This document shows, one piece after another, positions 49,855-60,396 of a stretch of DNA of 64,000 nt; position 1 is the first letter of the stretch; each line of letters starts with the position of its first letter. The stretch lies in contig BJOX01000166.1 of the NCBI GenBank assembly GCA_009731375.1, positions 519,868 through 583,867 of the forward strand. Reading direction: 5' to 3'. Source of the DNA: Paulinella micropora (taxonomy: Eukaryota > Cercozoa > Imbricatea > Euglyphida). The notes below the pieces were generated by a model. That model was not told the DNA's origin. It searched no databases and saw only the letters and a program-made list of their open reading frames with translations. The position numbers were made by a program, and so were the translations under genes.

Positions 49855-52800
49855 TATCCAAAACGACTGCTCTGATTTCAGAGAGTTGCTTAGATACATC
49901 TTCTATAATAAGCATGAAATTATTATTTTCTTTTTCTAAATTAACTACCTTTTCCGCCATGTGTTGAAAAGCGCTGACTAATATTGGTATGAAGTCCTTG
50001 TATGATATACCTTCAAAGTTTCCATCCCCATCATCCGCTTTTATTCCACTTTCAGATACAAATTCTGGAAATATTTTTTTTACTTCATCAGCAATAAATC
50101 CGTGGTTCTTTTTCTGTTTCTTTTCGTCTGATTTCAAATAATATGAACAGCAGTTTATTTTCATAAGTTTATCGCAACAATCCCCGCAGTCTAGTGTTTT
50201 AATATCTGATTTTAATCTCCTGTCTGAACCAGAAGACCAAACATTCGCTCCTGCTGCAATAAAATCATATCCTGTATTGTTTTCACCATTTGATAATGAA
50301 GTCGACCAAGCATGTAATAATCCACCTGTATTCATTACCACCGCATAACCTGAAGAATCTCCTGCTTTCATAAATATTTGTGGGTTGGTCGTATTTTGTG
50401 GCCTTTTTCTTAATGTTAAAAATCCGCTGGATGCTGTCGTCATGCTTGTATCACTCTGAGCATAGATTACTCCAGTCCCCCTCGCATAAAAATTTAAATC
50501 TTGATTGGTATTGCTTCCTGTAGCATATATTGAATTATAACCAAAACCAACTCCCTGTGTCCCGTTGCTGTGTCTAAATTCAACACCGCCAGAAGATGGG
50601 CTAAGATTGCCCGTGACATATAAACCAACTGGTGATGGATGAGACCCACTTCTTGCTTCCCCGCGTATGTCGACTGTGCTATTAACAACAGATATTCCAG
50701 CATTTGCCGTTATTGCCTTTGAAGCAGTAATTCCCGCATTACCAATTCTAAATAATTCATTTGTGGCACCATAGTAAAATATGTGATTATCAGTTGTAGC
50801 ATTAACATTGTACATCATTGTGTCTAGTTTAATACCAAATCCATTAAAGGCAGTCGTGGAGCCTGTTCCGCCATCCCACAAAACTAATTTGTTGGTTGTG
50901 TTTGTATATCCTGACCTATCTATGAAAACACTTTTCCCAGCACCTACTACTATATTGTCGCTTGTTGTTAATGTTGTTGTTGATACAGCCGCACTAGCCG
51001 TTATCAATCCTTTTGTCCATAAAGTCCCGTTTGCACCGTTTAATGACATTAACAATTGTTCGGACGAGTTCTCCCATATAAATCCATCGGTTGAACCATT
51101 ACTTACTCTAAATCTAACGGCGAAAGAAGTGAAATCGTTGCCTGCAACCGCAGACCCTCCTGCTAGACTTCTGGTATTTGCACCTCCTCCATTTGATGCC
51201 ATATAAATACCATAATTTGTATTGCCAGTGTCCCACAAAAATATTCCTCTTGTATTACCACCATTTGTATTTCCTTGTATAACTATGCTAGAACCTCCAG
51301 TTGCAGTTAATAATCCACTCGCGGTTAGCGTTGTTGTTGATATACCCGCGGTTGAAGTAATTGTAGTTCCCGTTATTGTTCCGCCATTTGTTATGTTGTT
51401 TGAATTCATATCCAAAGCACCATAAAACCTCATACCGCCAGCATTGTTAAAACTGANNNNNNNNNNGGTTAAAACGGACAATGTCAGACGAAGCACTTTT
51501 ATTATCCAAAAGTTTTGAAATATAAAGTCCAGCCCCTTTTACATCAAATGCTACATTCGTGAATACATAACCTCTTTGGTTCGCGGTTCCGCTTGTAGCA
51601 GTATTTAGAGTAAATAAGAAATACTGATAATCTCTTGATNNNNNNNNNNTCTGATGTCTGTGAAAAGAATATATCTCCTCCATTTTGGTTTAATATCCTC
51701 GCCCCATTTCCGCCATTAGTGATAGTTTGATTATTAAAATCGGCATTGTTCGTTAAAGTTAGATATTTTATCACAGTGCTCGCCCCATTAAATGTTTTAC
51801 TTCCTGTTATTGTTTGGTCTGTTGATAGTTTTACATTTTGCCCGTCCAATGTGTCCGCATACCCTTTTGTCGCTCCGTCCGTCGCTAATGTCGGAGTTCC
51901 AAGGTTGGCTATTTTGCTACTATTACAATCTAGCCCCGAAGCATTTACCCAACCGACAATCGCCCCATCAATAATAAAACTTATTTTTTTGGCATTTATT
52001 TCAAAGTTATAACTTACACCAGTGCCCATATCAAGGCATCCGATAGTTCCTATATTGGCTGTGGAGTTAAAAACCACGAATGTTCCTTTTGTTGTTGCAT
52101 TCGTTGAATTTCCAGTTATTTCAAGGGCACTGCTAAATGTCTTGATTCCTGCTATTGTTTGGTTTCCTGTTAATTTCACATTTTGCCCGTCTTTTGTATC
52201 AACATAACTTTTGTTTGCTCCGTCCGTTGGTGCTGATGGTGTGGCTAAGTTTGTTATTTTGTTGTTATTCAAACTTAATGTTGTTCCAGTTGCGGTTATA
52301 ATTAAAGTATTACCTGAATATAACTCTACATACGAACCCGTTATTTGTATCGGATACCAAGTCGCTGTTGCCGTTTTTTGTGCTGCAATCATTCCTATTT
52401 TTGTATCAAAGGCTATGCCAATACCATCGAAAGTGGTAGGGTTGGACGAACCACTTACTTCTAAAACTGATGTAAATTTTTTGTTTCCTGCTATGGTTTG
52501 GTCTCCTGTTAGTTTAACCACCGAAGTATCAAGGACAGAAACATCCACACCATCAACAAGATTAACATTTGTTATGCTTTGGCTTTTCATATCAATCCCC
52601 GCACTCGCATTTATTACATTGCTGAATGTTTTTGTCCCTGCTATTGTTTGGTCTCCTGTTAGTTTAACCACCGAAGTATCAAGAACGGAAACATCAACAC
52701 CATCAACATTACCAACATTTGTAATCGCAAATCCTCCCATATTTAAACTGCCCGTCATAGCCGTTGTGCCGTCCTTTGCCAGTTTCGTATCAGTATATGC

Positions 52801-53640
52801 TTTTGTTGAAGCATCGCCGTCATAGAATGGTGCTGGAAGTCCGCTGATTGCTGTCGTGCTGTTAAAATTAAAAACATTGCCAGTCAATGTTATTCCACCC
52901 CCTGTTGTTGGGGCGAAGACTATGGACGAGCCGACAATATTCAGTGTATAACCCGTCGCTCCATCTGGTTCCGCCGAATAAATAGCACCTATATTATTGT
53001 TGTAGTTGAAAAACAACCTCCCTGTGTTTAATGGATTTGAGTCTTTTATACCCAAATAAGTAGTAAATATTTTGTTTCCTGTTATGGTTTGGTTTCCTGT
53101 TAGTTTAACCACAGCACTATCAAGAGCGGAAACATCAACACCATCAACATTGCCAACATTTGCTATGTTAAAACCTCCCATATTTAAATCTCCAAACATC
53201 ATAGCGAGCCCATCCAATCTAAGATAAGGTGATGTTGTATTTCTCCATTGCCCTGTGCTGTAAATAAGCAATTGATTGCTGTTGGGTGTGCCCGTTATGA
53301 CTACATCCGTTAATTTATCCAATTCAAAATCGCTTATATAACTTGAAGATAATGTAGCAAATGAAGTATTACCCAACCCATCCGTTTTCAATACTTGGTT
53401 CGCCGTGCCGTCCGCTAATGGTAAATCGTATTCGTTATTAATTGAGACATATCCACTGTCTGATATCAACAAAGAAGAGTTATTATTTCGCGATGATATT
53501 GTTATGTCGTCAGTCCTTGCTTGTATTGAGTTTGCTTCAATATGATCGCCATATAATACACCATCAACTTCTAAATCCTCGTCTATTATTACAGAGCCGT
53601 AGTAGTGATATGCCCACGGATTGCCTAAATGATTAATATT
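49844..53640 (-). CDS. Phage-tail-like fibre with C-terminal S74 chaperone domain
   Basis: A ~1,260-residue frame interrupted by two 10-N gaps (51457-51466 and 51640-51649). It is open from ~53640; no ATG is found before 53472, so the start codon is uncertain or mutated. The N-terminal half repeats a fibre unit VKLTG(N/D)QTIAG.KTF five times, with NMGGF.I.NVGNVDGVDVS spacers. The shaft is Asn/Thr/Gly beta repeats. Near 50205-50235 SDRRLKSDI begins the peptidase S74 / intramolecular chaperone domain, with the Ser and Lys five apart that cut the chaperone off after trimerisation; a coiled coil (MAEKVVNLEKEN) ends the protein. It would be the receptor-binding trimeric fibre. Confidence 0.8.
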
Positions 53641-53710
53641 TTAATTCTATTATTTAATATCCAATCTTATAATATAAGATATATATATATATATATTTAG
53701 TCTTTAAAAA

Positions 53711-54339
53711 ATGAATATATTCGGCCGATCACAGGAACAGCAGTCTATTGATACTAAAACTATTGCCGTCACTGCTACCCCGACATTAACAAGAAACATT
53801 CAAAATACGTATGTTGGTCTCGATCTTAGGTCGTGGATGGAAAGTTCAAGATTCACTACTCTTTGCACGGGCGGTTATGGTAGCAAAACAATATCAAATC
53901 TGGGATATGGTTATTTCATTAAAGTTGCTTTTCGCGGGTCTTTAAATTTGCCCGCCCCGACTGGAATAGGAACTTTTCAGTTTTGGTTTCATAAAACGGA
54001 CGGAACCAATGTTGATGACTTTTACAGCGAAGTGCTAAATTTACAACCGCCATTGAGTTTAAGTCTTTTGATTGTGTATGGCTAATTCAAAGATACGGAG
54101 TCCAAATGAAAATGATATGGTTAATGACTTGTCCAAATCCCGCGGATACCACCAATAATAGAACAATACGAATTTCTGGAAATACGACTAATGAGGTTTT
54201 ATTGACATATGAGACAGATGCTCCAATAACATTGGAAGTATATTATAAAACGGCATCTGCGGATTATGTATCTTTTAAACCATCATATTTTAATATTGAT
54301 GTGATGAGAGACATAGCACTAACTGCCTCTTACACATGA
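53711..54339 (+). pseudogene. Beta-rich virion protein starting MNIFGRS (frameshifted)
   Basis: ATG 53711 after a run of TA. Frame 53711-54085 (GLDLRSWMESSRFTTLCTGGYGSKTI, FIKVAFRGSLNLP) is continued in another frame from about 54060 to 54339 (RTIRISGNTTNEVLLTYETDAPITLEVYY). The N-terminal word resembles that of the 39842 gene (MNLFGQS). It is divergent from the fibre gene. Likely a capsid-surface or spike component. Confidence 0.5.
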
Positions 54340-54992
54340 AACCTGTCATACATATCTTTTAATGTCGTGAGTTTGCCCTCGTGTTGAGATAAGACATCGC
54401 GGAAAAACGTCTTATAATCTAACTTACCATATTTAAGAATAGGACGTTGGTCTGGTGGTATGTGTGCGTATCTACTCTCGTGCCATTTCTTCATATCCTC
54501 CTGTAATATGGTGCGGTCTTCAACTTTCATATACAAGAAATTAAACGGGTCTTTTGATACTTTCAAATATGCCGTTATTATTTCATAGCAACTATATCCG
54601 CTCTCGGGCGGATTCCGCTTTGCTTTAATCGGTGTTTTCTTTTCCCTAACTGGCGCAGGTTCCTCCTTTGCTTCTAAAACTGGCATTTCTGTTTTCGCCA
54701 ATTCTTCTCCTACGTTGGCCTTGATTTCAGTAATACCAGTTTCCTTCAAATCACTTTCTTTAAAAGGCGTAAATTCTTTTGGTTCGTCATTAAAAACAAC
54801 CTTCTTCAATGTATCAACGGAGGGCAATACAACTTCAACATTATCACTCTGCGGGGGTTGTTCGGGTCGGTATTTTTCGTAAAATGCGACAATTTCAGGT
54901 TTGAGCGATTTGCTTGTTGACAGTTTTATGTCGCTACTTAAATGAGTCTATTTTTCTATTTGACTTAGATAATCTCCTCTGGTTGATGGCAT
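54330..54992 (-). pseudogene. Unknown viral protein with early in-frame stop
   Basis: ATG 54992 directly behind TTATATATAAC. Fourteen codons later a TAG (54948-54950) interrupts; the same frame then runs to 54330. Residues: KPEIVAFYEKYRPEQPPQ, a Pro/Lys/Glu linker (PAPVREKKTPIKAKRNP), then a folded C-terminus with CYEIITAYLKVSKDPFNFLYMKVED and QRPILKYGKLDYKTFFRDVL. No family recognised. Confidence 0.45.
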
Positions 54993-55037
54993 GTTATATA
55001 TAAGCACAACAAAAAAAATCCGTTTTTTTTATATTGT

Positions 55038-56578
55038 TTATTCGTCATCGTCGTCATCGTCATCGTCAAAAGCCCATTCATTATCACCATAAATGACCTT
55101 CCATTGATTTTTACACTCTTCTAATGTTGGTAAATCCACGTATCTAACTCGCGCGCCTGCTTCCATTGTTTTCTTCTTTTCTACCATATTTGGCATTAGT
55201 TTTCTAAGACTAGTCCAGAAACTGACTTGCGAAGTGTGCGGGTCATTCGCATTTGCTTTATACACATCATACAATTCTTCTTTTGAAACTTCTTCACCAA
55301 AAAGAATTCTTGGAAATTGGTTTGTAATATATCCCAAATTCAAACAATCCAACCGCCACTTTCTCAACTTTGAAAGGGATTTTACTTTTTGTTCTCGTAG
55401 CCCCTTCGTAATGATTGTTTCGCGGTCGTTAAACTCGCTAAGGTCTCGTTCAAGAAGAAACTTCGCCAGTCGTTGCCTGTCAATAGATCTAATATCCGCA
55501 ATCACTTTTCTCTTTTCGTCTGATTTCATGAGTGCCAGTTCGTCAGACACTTCAAGGACTAGCCATCGTTGCTCTGTGGTTCCCGCTGGCACTACCCATT
55601 CTTCGTTTGAAGCAAGGACTAGAAATAACATATTTTCTAGTGTTGGATTTGGTAAATATTTTTGTTTAAGAGTGAGCGTGTTTTCTGATACGAGTTTCTT
55701 AATTGTTCCCGCTCGTTCTTTATCACCACCCCATACCATTTCGTCCATAAATACTACGATTGCTTTTGCGAGTTGCGCATTGAAATCGCCTAATATTTCT
55801 CTAACGTCGGACGGCTGGAAGTAATAATCGGCACCTATTATGTCTTTAAATATTTCAAGAATAATACCCTTACCTGCTCCTTCAGTGCTTGTCAGAACTA
55901 ATGATAAGTGTAGTTTTTGCCACGGCTTTTGGTAAATGCTCGCAAACATATCAAGCACCTTTTTATATATGTCCTGACTTCCCCCGCACCATCTGTTTAG
56001 GATATGTTGAAAGAATGCTTCATTTTTTTCTTCTTCTGCCGTGAAGGATTTCACGTCTCCTAATGTGTCCGCTGGGATTTCAAAACCCTTAAACAAGTTA
56101 TAAAATCCTTGTTTGTCGTTATCAAAGTATGCCTTGGGGTCAAAGATTACGTCATTTACTTCGCGTCTTCTCGGGTGTGTAGTCCATATTTTATACAAAT
56201 CAACGACATTCCATTTGGCGGGGGTTTTACCTAGTGCTATCCAGTCCTCCTTTGATAGATTGGTCTTTACTCTTTTGTTTTTGAAGAATGATTCCATTGC
56301 TGATTCCGTCTTGTAGCGAAATACCTTCTTGCCTTTGGAATCAACGTATTCTTCAATTATAGTCGGCTTTGCCAAGTTAGCAAAAGTGTATGATTCATTC
56401 ATCCATGCCAAAGCAGTATTTATCAACTCTTTGAATTTTTCTACGCTATTACATTCGCTGGCGAGTCGGCGCAGGTCATCAATCGTGTTGATATTACGGA
56501 CGATAGGGGGCGATAATTCGTGAATTTTCATGCCTTTACCCTCGCAAGTGCTATCGTGGCAGTAGAAATACAGCCCGT
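55038..56578 (-). CDS. SF3 (D5-like) helicase
   Basis: 497 residues from the ATG at 56531, but the frame is open upstream to the 10-N gap at 56579 with FYCHDSTCEGKG, a zinc-ribbon-like piece, so the true start is further up and the protein is probably fused to the primase. Motifs: Walker A TEGAGKG (~216-222), Walker B VVFMDE (~259-264), motif C FLVLASNEEW (~303-312) and an Arg in TEQRWLVLEV (~322). The C-terminus ends in DDDDDDDE. SF3 helicases of D5 type unwind viral DNA in NCLDV, virophages and PLVs. Confidence 0.85.
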
Positions 56579-56697
56579 NNNNNNNNNNGCCTGTCTCTTC
56601 TCCATACTACATATCAATTGTCGCTTTTATTTTCTTCTCCGTTTATAATACATACTCGTGTCCCTATGGTTTTTAAAACAAACATTCTCTGCTTTAT

Positions 56698-57508
56698 TTA
56701 AACAATTTCTACATTTAGTATTTTGCTGAGTATAATTTCGCGTATTTCGTCCAACGTAATATGTTGATATCGCTTCAAAGTTGTATATTCGGGAATTTTG
56801 ACATCGTAAAATGTATTGTCGTCGGGGCGCATAATCAGATAATCGTCAATTTCTACATCTTGTAGCAGTTTCAAAGTGTTTGTTTTTGGGGTGTATGAAT
56901 ACGGAAGCAAAACGCGGTCGCTATCCTCTTTATGAGAGTAGATAGTGCGAAAAGCCCTGTTTTTGTTATAGACGGAAATATCAAGTATAGTCCGCAACTC
57001 AATATTCTTGTCGGCTCGTTCAAACGTGAAGCAAAGGTCGGGGTAATCTTTTTCAATCACAACTTCAACGTACTTCCAAAACTCTTTTTGTGTTTCGTAA
57101 TTTTTGAATACCAAGCCATTATCGTAAGAAAAATGGCATGACATTTTACCATTCTTGCTCGCGTCCAAGTATTTGGCTTTTTTGGGATTATACTTCAAAC
57201 CCATATTAGCAAATACGTTTTCCATAAGCGTGTTCCACCGCTCATACATTTTTTTCTCGTGAGATTGATAATTCATCGCCATCAATGTAGGCAAACATTC
57301 GTTGGGGTTTGTTTTCCATTAATACTTCATAGTATTGCTTTTGATCATCGGGCGTTTTTTCAATCAATTCAATGAAAACTTCTTGGAAAGGCATAGTGGC
57401 GAATTGTTTATTCCCCCACTTGATAAGAACCGCATCTTGTGGTTTATCTCTCAGTGCTTCTTCTTGTTTGTAACACCATTGTCCATTGGTCAGTGTTGGC
57501 GCGGTCAT
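56698..57508 (-). pseudogene. AEP-type primase (frameshifted), probably N-terminal to the helicase
   Basis: ATG 57508 behind TATATAAC. First frame (57508-57242) contains KPQRMFAYIDGDEL, resembling the catalytic hhhDhD motif of archaeo-eukaryotic primases. A shift near 57250-57290 leads to the frame ending at 56698, with LRTILDISVYNKNRAFRTIYSHKEDSDR, the conserved D-x-SVY...NR.FR...S/K segment of D5-type primases. Between 56698 and 56578 another frame shows a Cys/His stretch (NVCFKNHRDTSMYY) suggesting the zinc ribbon between primase and helicase. Likely one primase-helicase gene broken by two shifts, stops and a gap. Confidence 0.65.
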
Positions 57509-57509
57509 G

Positions 57510-57516
57510 TTATATA
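57510..57516 (-). promoter_or_regulatory. TATA-type box before the primase start
   Basis: Minus strand TATATAAC is immediately followed by the ATG at 57508. Confidence 0.45.
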
Positions 57517-57650
57517 GTCGCTCGGATTTTTTTATAAAAATAAATTAATTATTCGATATATCAGCATATCCATGTATGTCGTTGTCCTTAATAGGTAATT
57601 ATAATTTTTTATATATCGTTATGACAAAAAAAACAACTCGTCTTCTTTTC

Positions 57651-57750
57651 TTACTTATTCAAGCACCCGCATAGGATAAATCCTACTTTGAATTGTCCGC
57701 AAAGTTCGCAATGCTTCAATCTATTTATTAAGCAGGCTTTGTGATAATAC
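57651..57750 (-). pseudogene. C-terminal fragment of a viral zinc protein
   Basis: Minus-strand frame emerging from the microsatellite: YHKACLINRLKHCELCGQF...LCGCLNK then stop (57651). Cys pairs C-x2-C and C-x-C. It is bounded by TATTA next to the array, as is the N-terminal fragment at 59892-60316, with which it appears to form one gene. Confidence 0.55.
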
Positions 57751-57751
57751 A

Positions 57752-57889
57752 TACATACATACATACATACACATATACATACATAATATACATACATACA
57801 TACATACATACATACATACATACATACATACATACATACATGCATACATGCATACATGCATACATACATACATACATACATACATACCA

Positions 57890-57923
<34 letters not shown>

Positions 57924-58181
57924 CATACATACATATACATACATACATATACATACATACATACATACATACATACATACATACATAGTACATCGTACAT
58001 ACATCATGCATCATGCATACAAAAATACATACATACATACATACATACATACATACATAGATAAATACATACACACACACACACACATACACACACGCAC
58101 ACACGCACACACACATGCATGCATGCATACATACATACATACATACATATACATACATACATGCATGCATGCATATATACA

Positions 58182-58215
<34 letters not shown>

Positions 58216-58223
58216 CATATATG
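57752..58223. repeat. (CATA)n array, copy 2 (inverted relative to copy 1)
   Basis: About 470 bp. Landmark tagtacatcgtacatacatc near 57986 is the reverse complement of the one at ~36365 and ~60478. Contains a (CA)n-rich patch at 58070-58115. Confidence 0.9.
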
Positions 58224-58272
58224 ATCATTTATGTATTCGCGACTTGTCCAACCGCAAAGTATTAAACAAGCC

Positions 58273-58576
58273 TTAAAAAGGTAAAAAACCAACATGAGAC
58301 ATATAGAAAACATACATAGAAAATAAAAAAGTCTCAAATGTTTAACATAAATTTTTATAACTGAGCACATTAAGAGAGATTTTGACGAAAGGACACATAA
58401 ACCATATTTTTATTTCATAAAAATATATATAAACTGCGTGTATATGGTTTATGTGTCCTTTCGTCAAAATCTCTCTTAATGTGCTCAGTTAGAAAAATTT
58501 ATGTTAAACATTTGAGACTTTTTTATTTTCTATGTATGTTTTCTATATGTCNNNNNNNNNNNNNGGGGGGTTGGGG
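58273..58576. repeat. Large palindrome, right end
   Basis: Left arm up to 58407, right arm from 58442 to 58551 and into a 13-N gap; 34-nt centre differing by one base from the left copy. Within the arms there is one mismatch (A at 58357) and one base pair (58333/58516) that is C:G here but G:C in the left copy (36720/36903). Confidence 0.85.
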
Positions 58577-58914
58577 GGGTAAATACACACAAAAAAGTGA
58601 AATTAGTTGTAATTTCTGTGGATCCACGAAATCCCCAGTTCCTAGGTTTTTGGGGATTTGGGGGCAAGATACGTACCTCATTGTGTTATTTTTGACTTGA
58701 GATACGTACCTTATTGTGGGGACAATCGGCAAAAGTGCTCCCTTTTTCCAAAATTGGTGGCATCGGCTCAGCCATAACGATATTATTTTAGAATTGGAGT
58801 GCTTTTAAGTATTCAACATTTGGATCCGTTTCTTTCTGCTTCTGCTTGAGATATTCTTCTTTGTATTTATCTAATATTTCCTTATTAGTGTCTCTGTATT
58901 TTTTTTTGTTGCTC

Positions 58915-59142
58915 TTAAATTTTGTCCTTATTTAATTTGTAATATTCCCGTCGCCGTTTATTTATCTTGTCCCTGTTTGCCTCTTTGTATTTCCTTTGAT
59001 GCTCTTTAATTTTGTCCTTATTATTCTGTCTATAATCTGCTCTATATTCTTTGATTTTCTCAGCATTCTTTTCCCTATATCGTTGCTGTTTAGGATCAGG
59101 GAGGTTGAACACCGCCTTTATCTCCTCTATGATGGTACTCAT
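58915..59142 (-). CDS. Lys-rich repeat protein, right copy
   Basis: 75 aa, ATG 59142, identical to residues 1-75 of the left copy (37506-37733) except at residue 2 (Ser for Arg). The same downstream frame change is present. Duplicate because it lies in the end repeat. Confidence 0.5.
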   Translation of the reverse strand: MSTIIEEIKAVFNLPDPKQQRYREKNAEKIKEYRADYRQNNKDKIKEHQRKYKEANRDKINKRRREYYKLNKDKI

Positions 59143-59622
59143 AGTATATATACAATGTATAGTATGCTTGATATGTAATTCAATGAGAGATGAATATAAG
59201 AGCAGGATGAGTGAAAATGTCTTCTCCTATTGGTGGCCAACCCCATGGTTGGCCGTGTCCTACTTGACCCTTACGGGGTTGGACACTTTTTCCTTATTAA
59301 ATTTCAATATTTATTATATAATTCTTCTTCGTATTACACATTTTTTATATTGTCCAAGGTGTCCAACCTTTTATTAAGATGGAGTAAATTTTTTTTCGTC
59401 TCTACCCGAAAGTATATATACCATAAATAAATTTCCGCCCGCGGGGGTCGGACTCGGACACCTCGGCCACTATTAATACTAAGACGATTTTGTCTCACTC
59501 GGTTGCTTAATACCACTCTCAGCCGTCCAAGTCGCTACAGCGACGATTTCGTGTTTCTAGCGCGGGGTGGATTTTCTATTCAAAATAATTAAAATAATAT
59601 AATTATATATATAAGAGACATA

Positions 59623-59850
59623 ATGCCGAGGACACCTCAATTCACCAAGGAAGAAATCGTTCAACGGAGAAGGGAAAGGGCGAAAGCATTTTTGAATGCT
59701 CATCCTGATAAGAATAGGGAAAATGCGAAGGCATACTATCATAAGAATCAAGAGAGAATAAAATTATTGCGGAAGGAGAAATACGAAAAACAAAAAGCGG
59801 AATTACTTGAATTAAGGGCTTTTCGCAATAGTATGTTAAACAATATATAA
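59623..59850 (+). CDS. Small Lys/Arg-rich helical protein
   Basis: 75 aa, ATG 59623 with TATATATAA nine bases upstream. RRRERAKAFLNAHPDKNRENAKAYYHKNQ shows the same N-x-(E/K)-x-A/I-K style as the end-repeat protein, so possibly a paralogue. DNA-binding is a guess. Confidence 0.5.
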   Translation: MPRTPQFTKEEIVQRRRERAKAFLNAHPDKNRENAKAYYHKNQERIKLLRKEKYEKQKAELLELRAFRNSMLNNI

Positions 59851-59891
59851 TTTATTTTATTTTTAAGAATATATACACTATTATATAAACC

Positions 59892-60316
59892 ATGGACACC
59901 TCTCACCGCCGATCGTATTGGACATATGAAGACTTACAACTCCATTTGGATTACGTAAATGGAAGTTATTTTCTAAATCTAGTCAATGCAGTTTCATTTC
60001 TATCACCCGATGGAAAGTGGAACACGGCCGACTGGAAACTTATGGAAAGTATAGAAAAAGGAGAAGAACATTTTTGTTGTTGCTCACACGAGATTACAAA
60101 GAATTATATTGTGAAAAATGTAAAAAAAACGGGAGCGAAATGGTGCTAGGCTCTGAATGTATCAAGCGATTTAATAACGATAAAATGAACGAAGACCTGT
60201 CATTGCTCATCCGCACACTTGACAATCCAAATATTAAAATTTGTTATTATTGCGATAGCAATAGGGCTATTCCAAAAAAAATTGTGGAAAAGTATCCGAA
60301 CAGAGACAAGTATTAC
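59892..60316 (+). pseudogene. N-terminal part of a viral zinc protein, cut by microsatellite
   Basis: ATG 59892 behind TATATAA. The first frame has WTYEDLQLHLDYVNGSYFLNLVNAV and HFCCCSHEITKNYIVKN; after a shift in an A8 run near 60123 the next frame has EMVLGSECIKRF and CYYCDSNRAIPKKIV. The C-x-C...H-x-I-x-x-x-Y-I-x-N...G-S-x-CI-x-x-F pattern is a zinc module I know from giant-virus and PLV proteins of unknown function. At TATTA (60312-60316) the sequence enters the CATTGTATG array. The missing C-terminus is on the opposite strand at 57651-57750. Confidence 0.55.
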
Positions 60317-60364
60317 ATTGTATGTATGTATGTATGTATTTATGCATGCATGCATGTATGTATG

Positions 60365-60396
<32 letters not shown>

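Larger units (their letters stand above)
58224..59580 (+). repeat. End repeat, right copy
   Basis: Pair of 36611-38169, same orientation, about 99% identical outside gaps. Differences include cattagtatatg/catagtatata before the Lys-rich ORF and a 3-base insertion (ttc) near 59324. Confidence 0.95.
36611..60316. mobile_element. Polinton-like virus provirus with putative hairpin telomeres
   Basis: AT-rich unit of ~23.7 kb bounded by end repeats (36611-38169 and 58224-59580). Inside are double jelly-roll MCP, penton-like protein, packaging ATPase, PLA2-like protein, S74 fibre, primase/SF3 helicase and a telomere-resolvase-like recombinase. MCP plus penton plus FtsK/HerA ATPase is the hallmark set of PLVs, virophages and Polintons. 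No protein-primed DNA polymerase is visible, which sets it apart from Polintons. Gene order as assembled is disturbed at 57.7-60.3 kb (see findings). Many genes have single-base frameshifts, so it is either a decaying endogenous copy or a noisy consensus. Confidence 0.8.
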
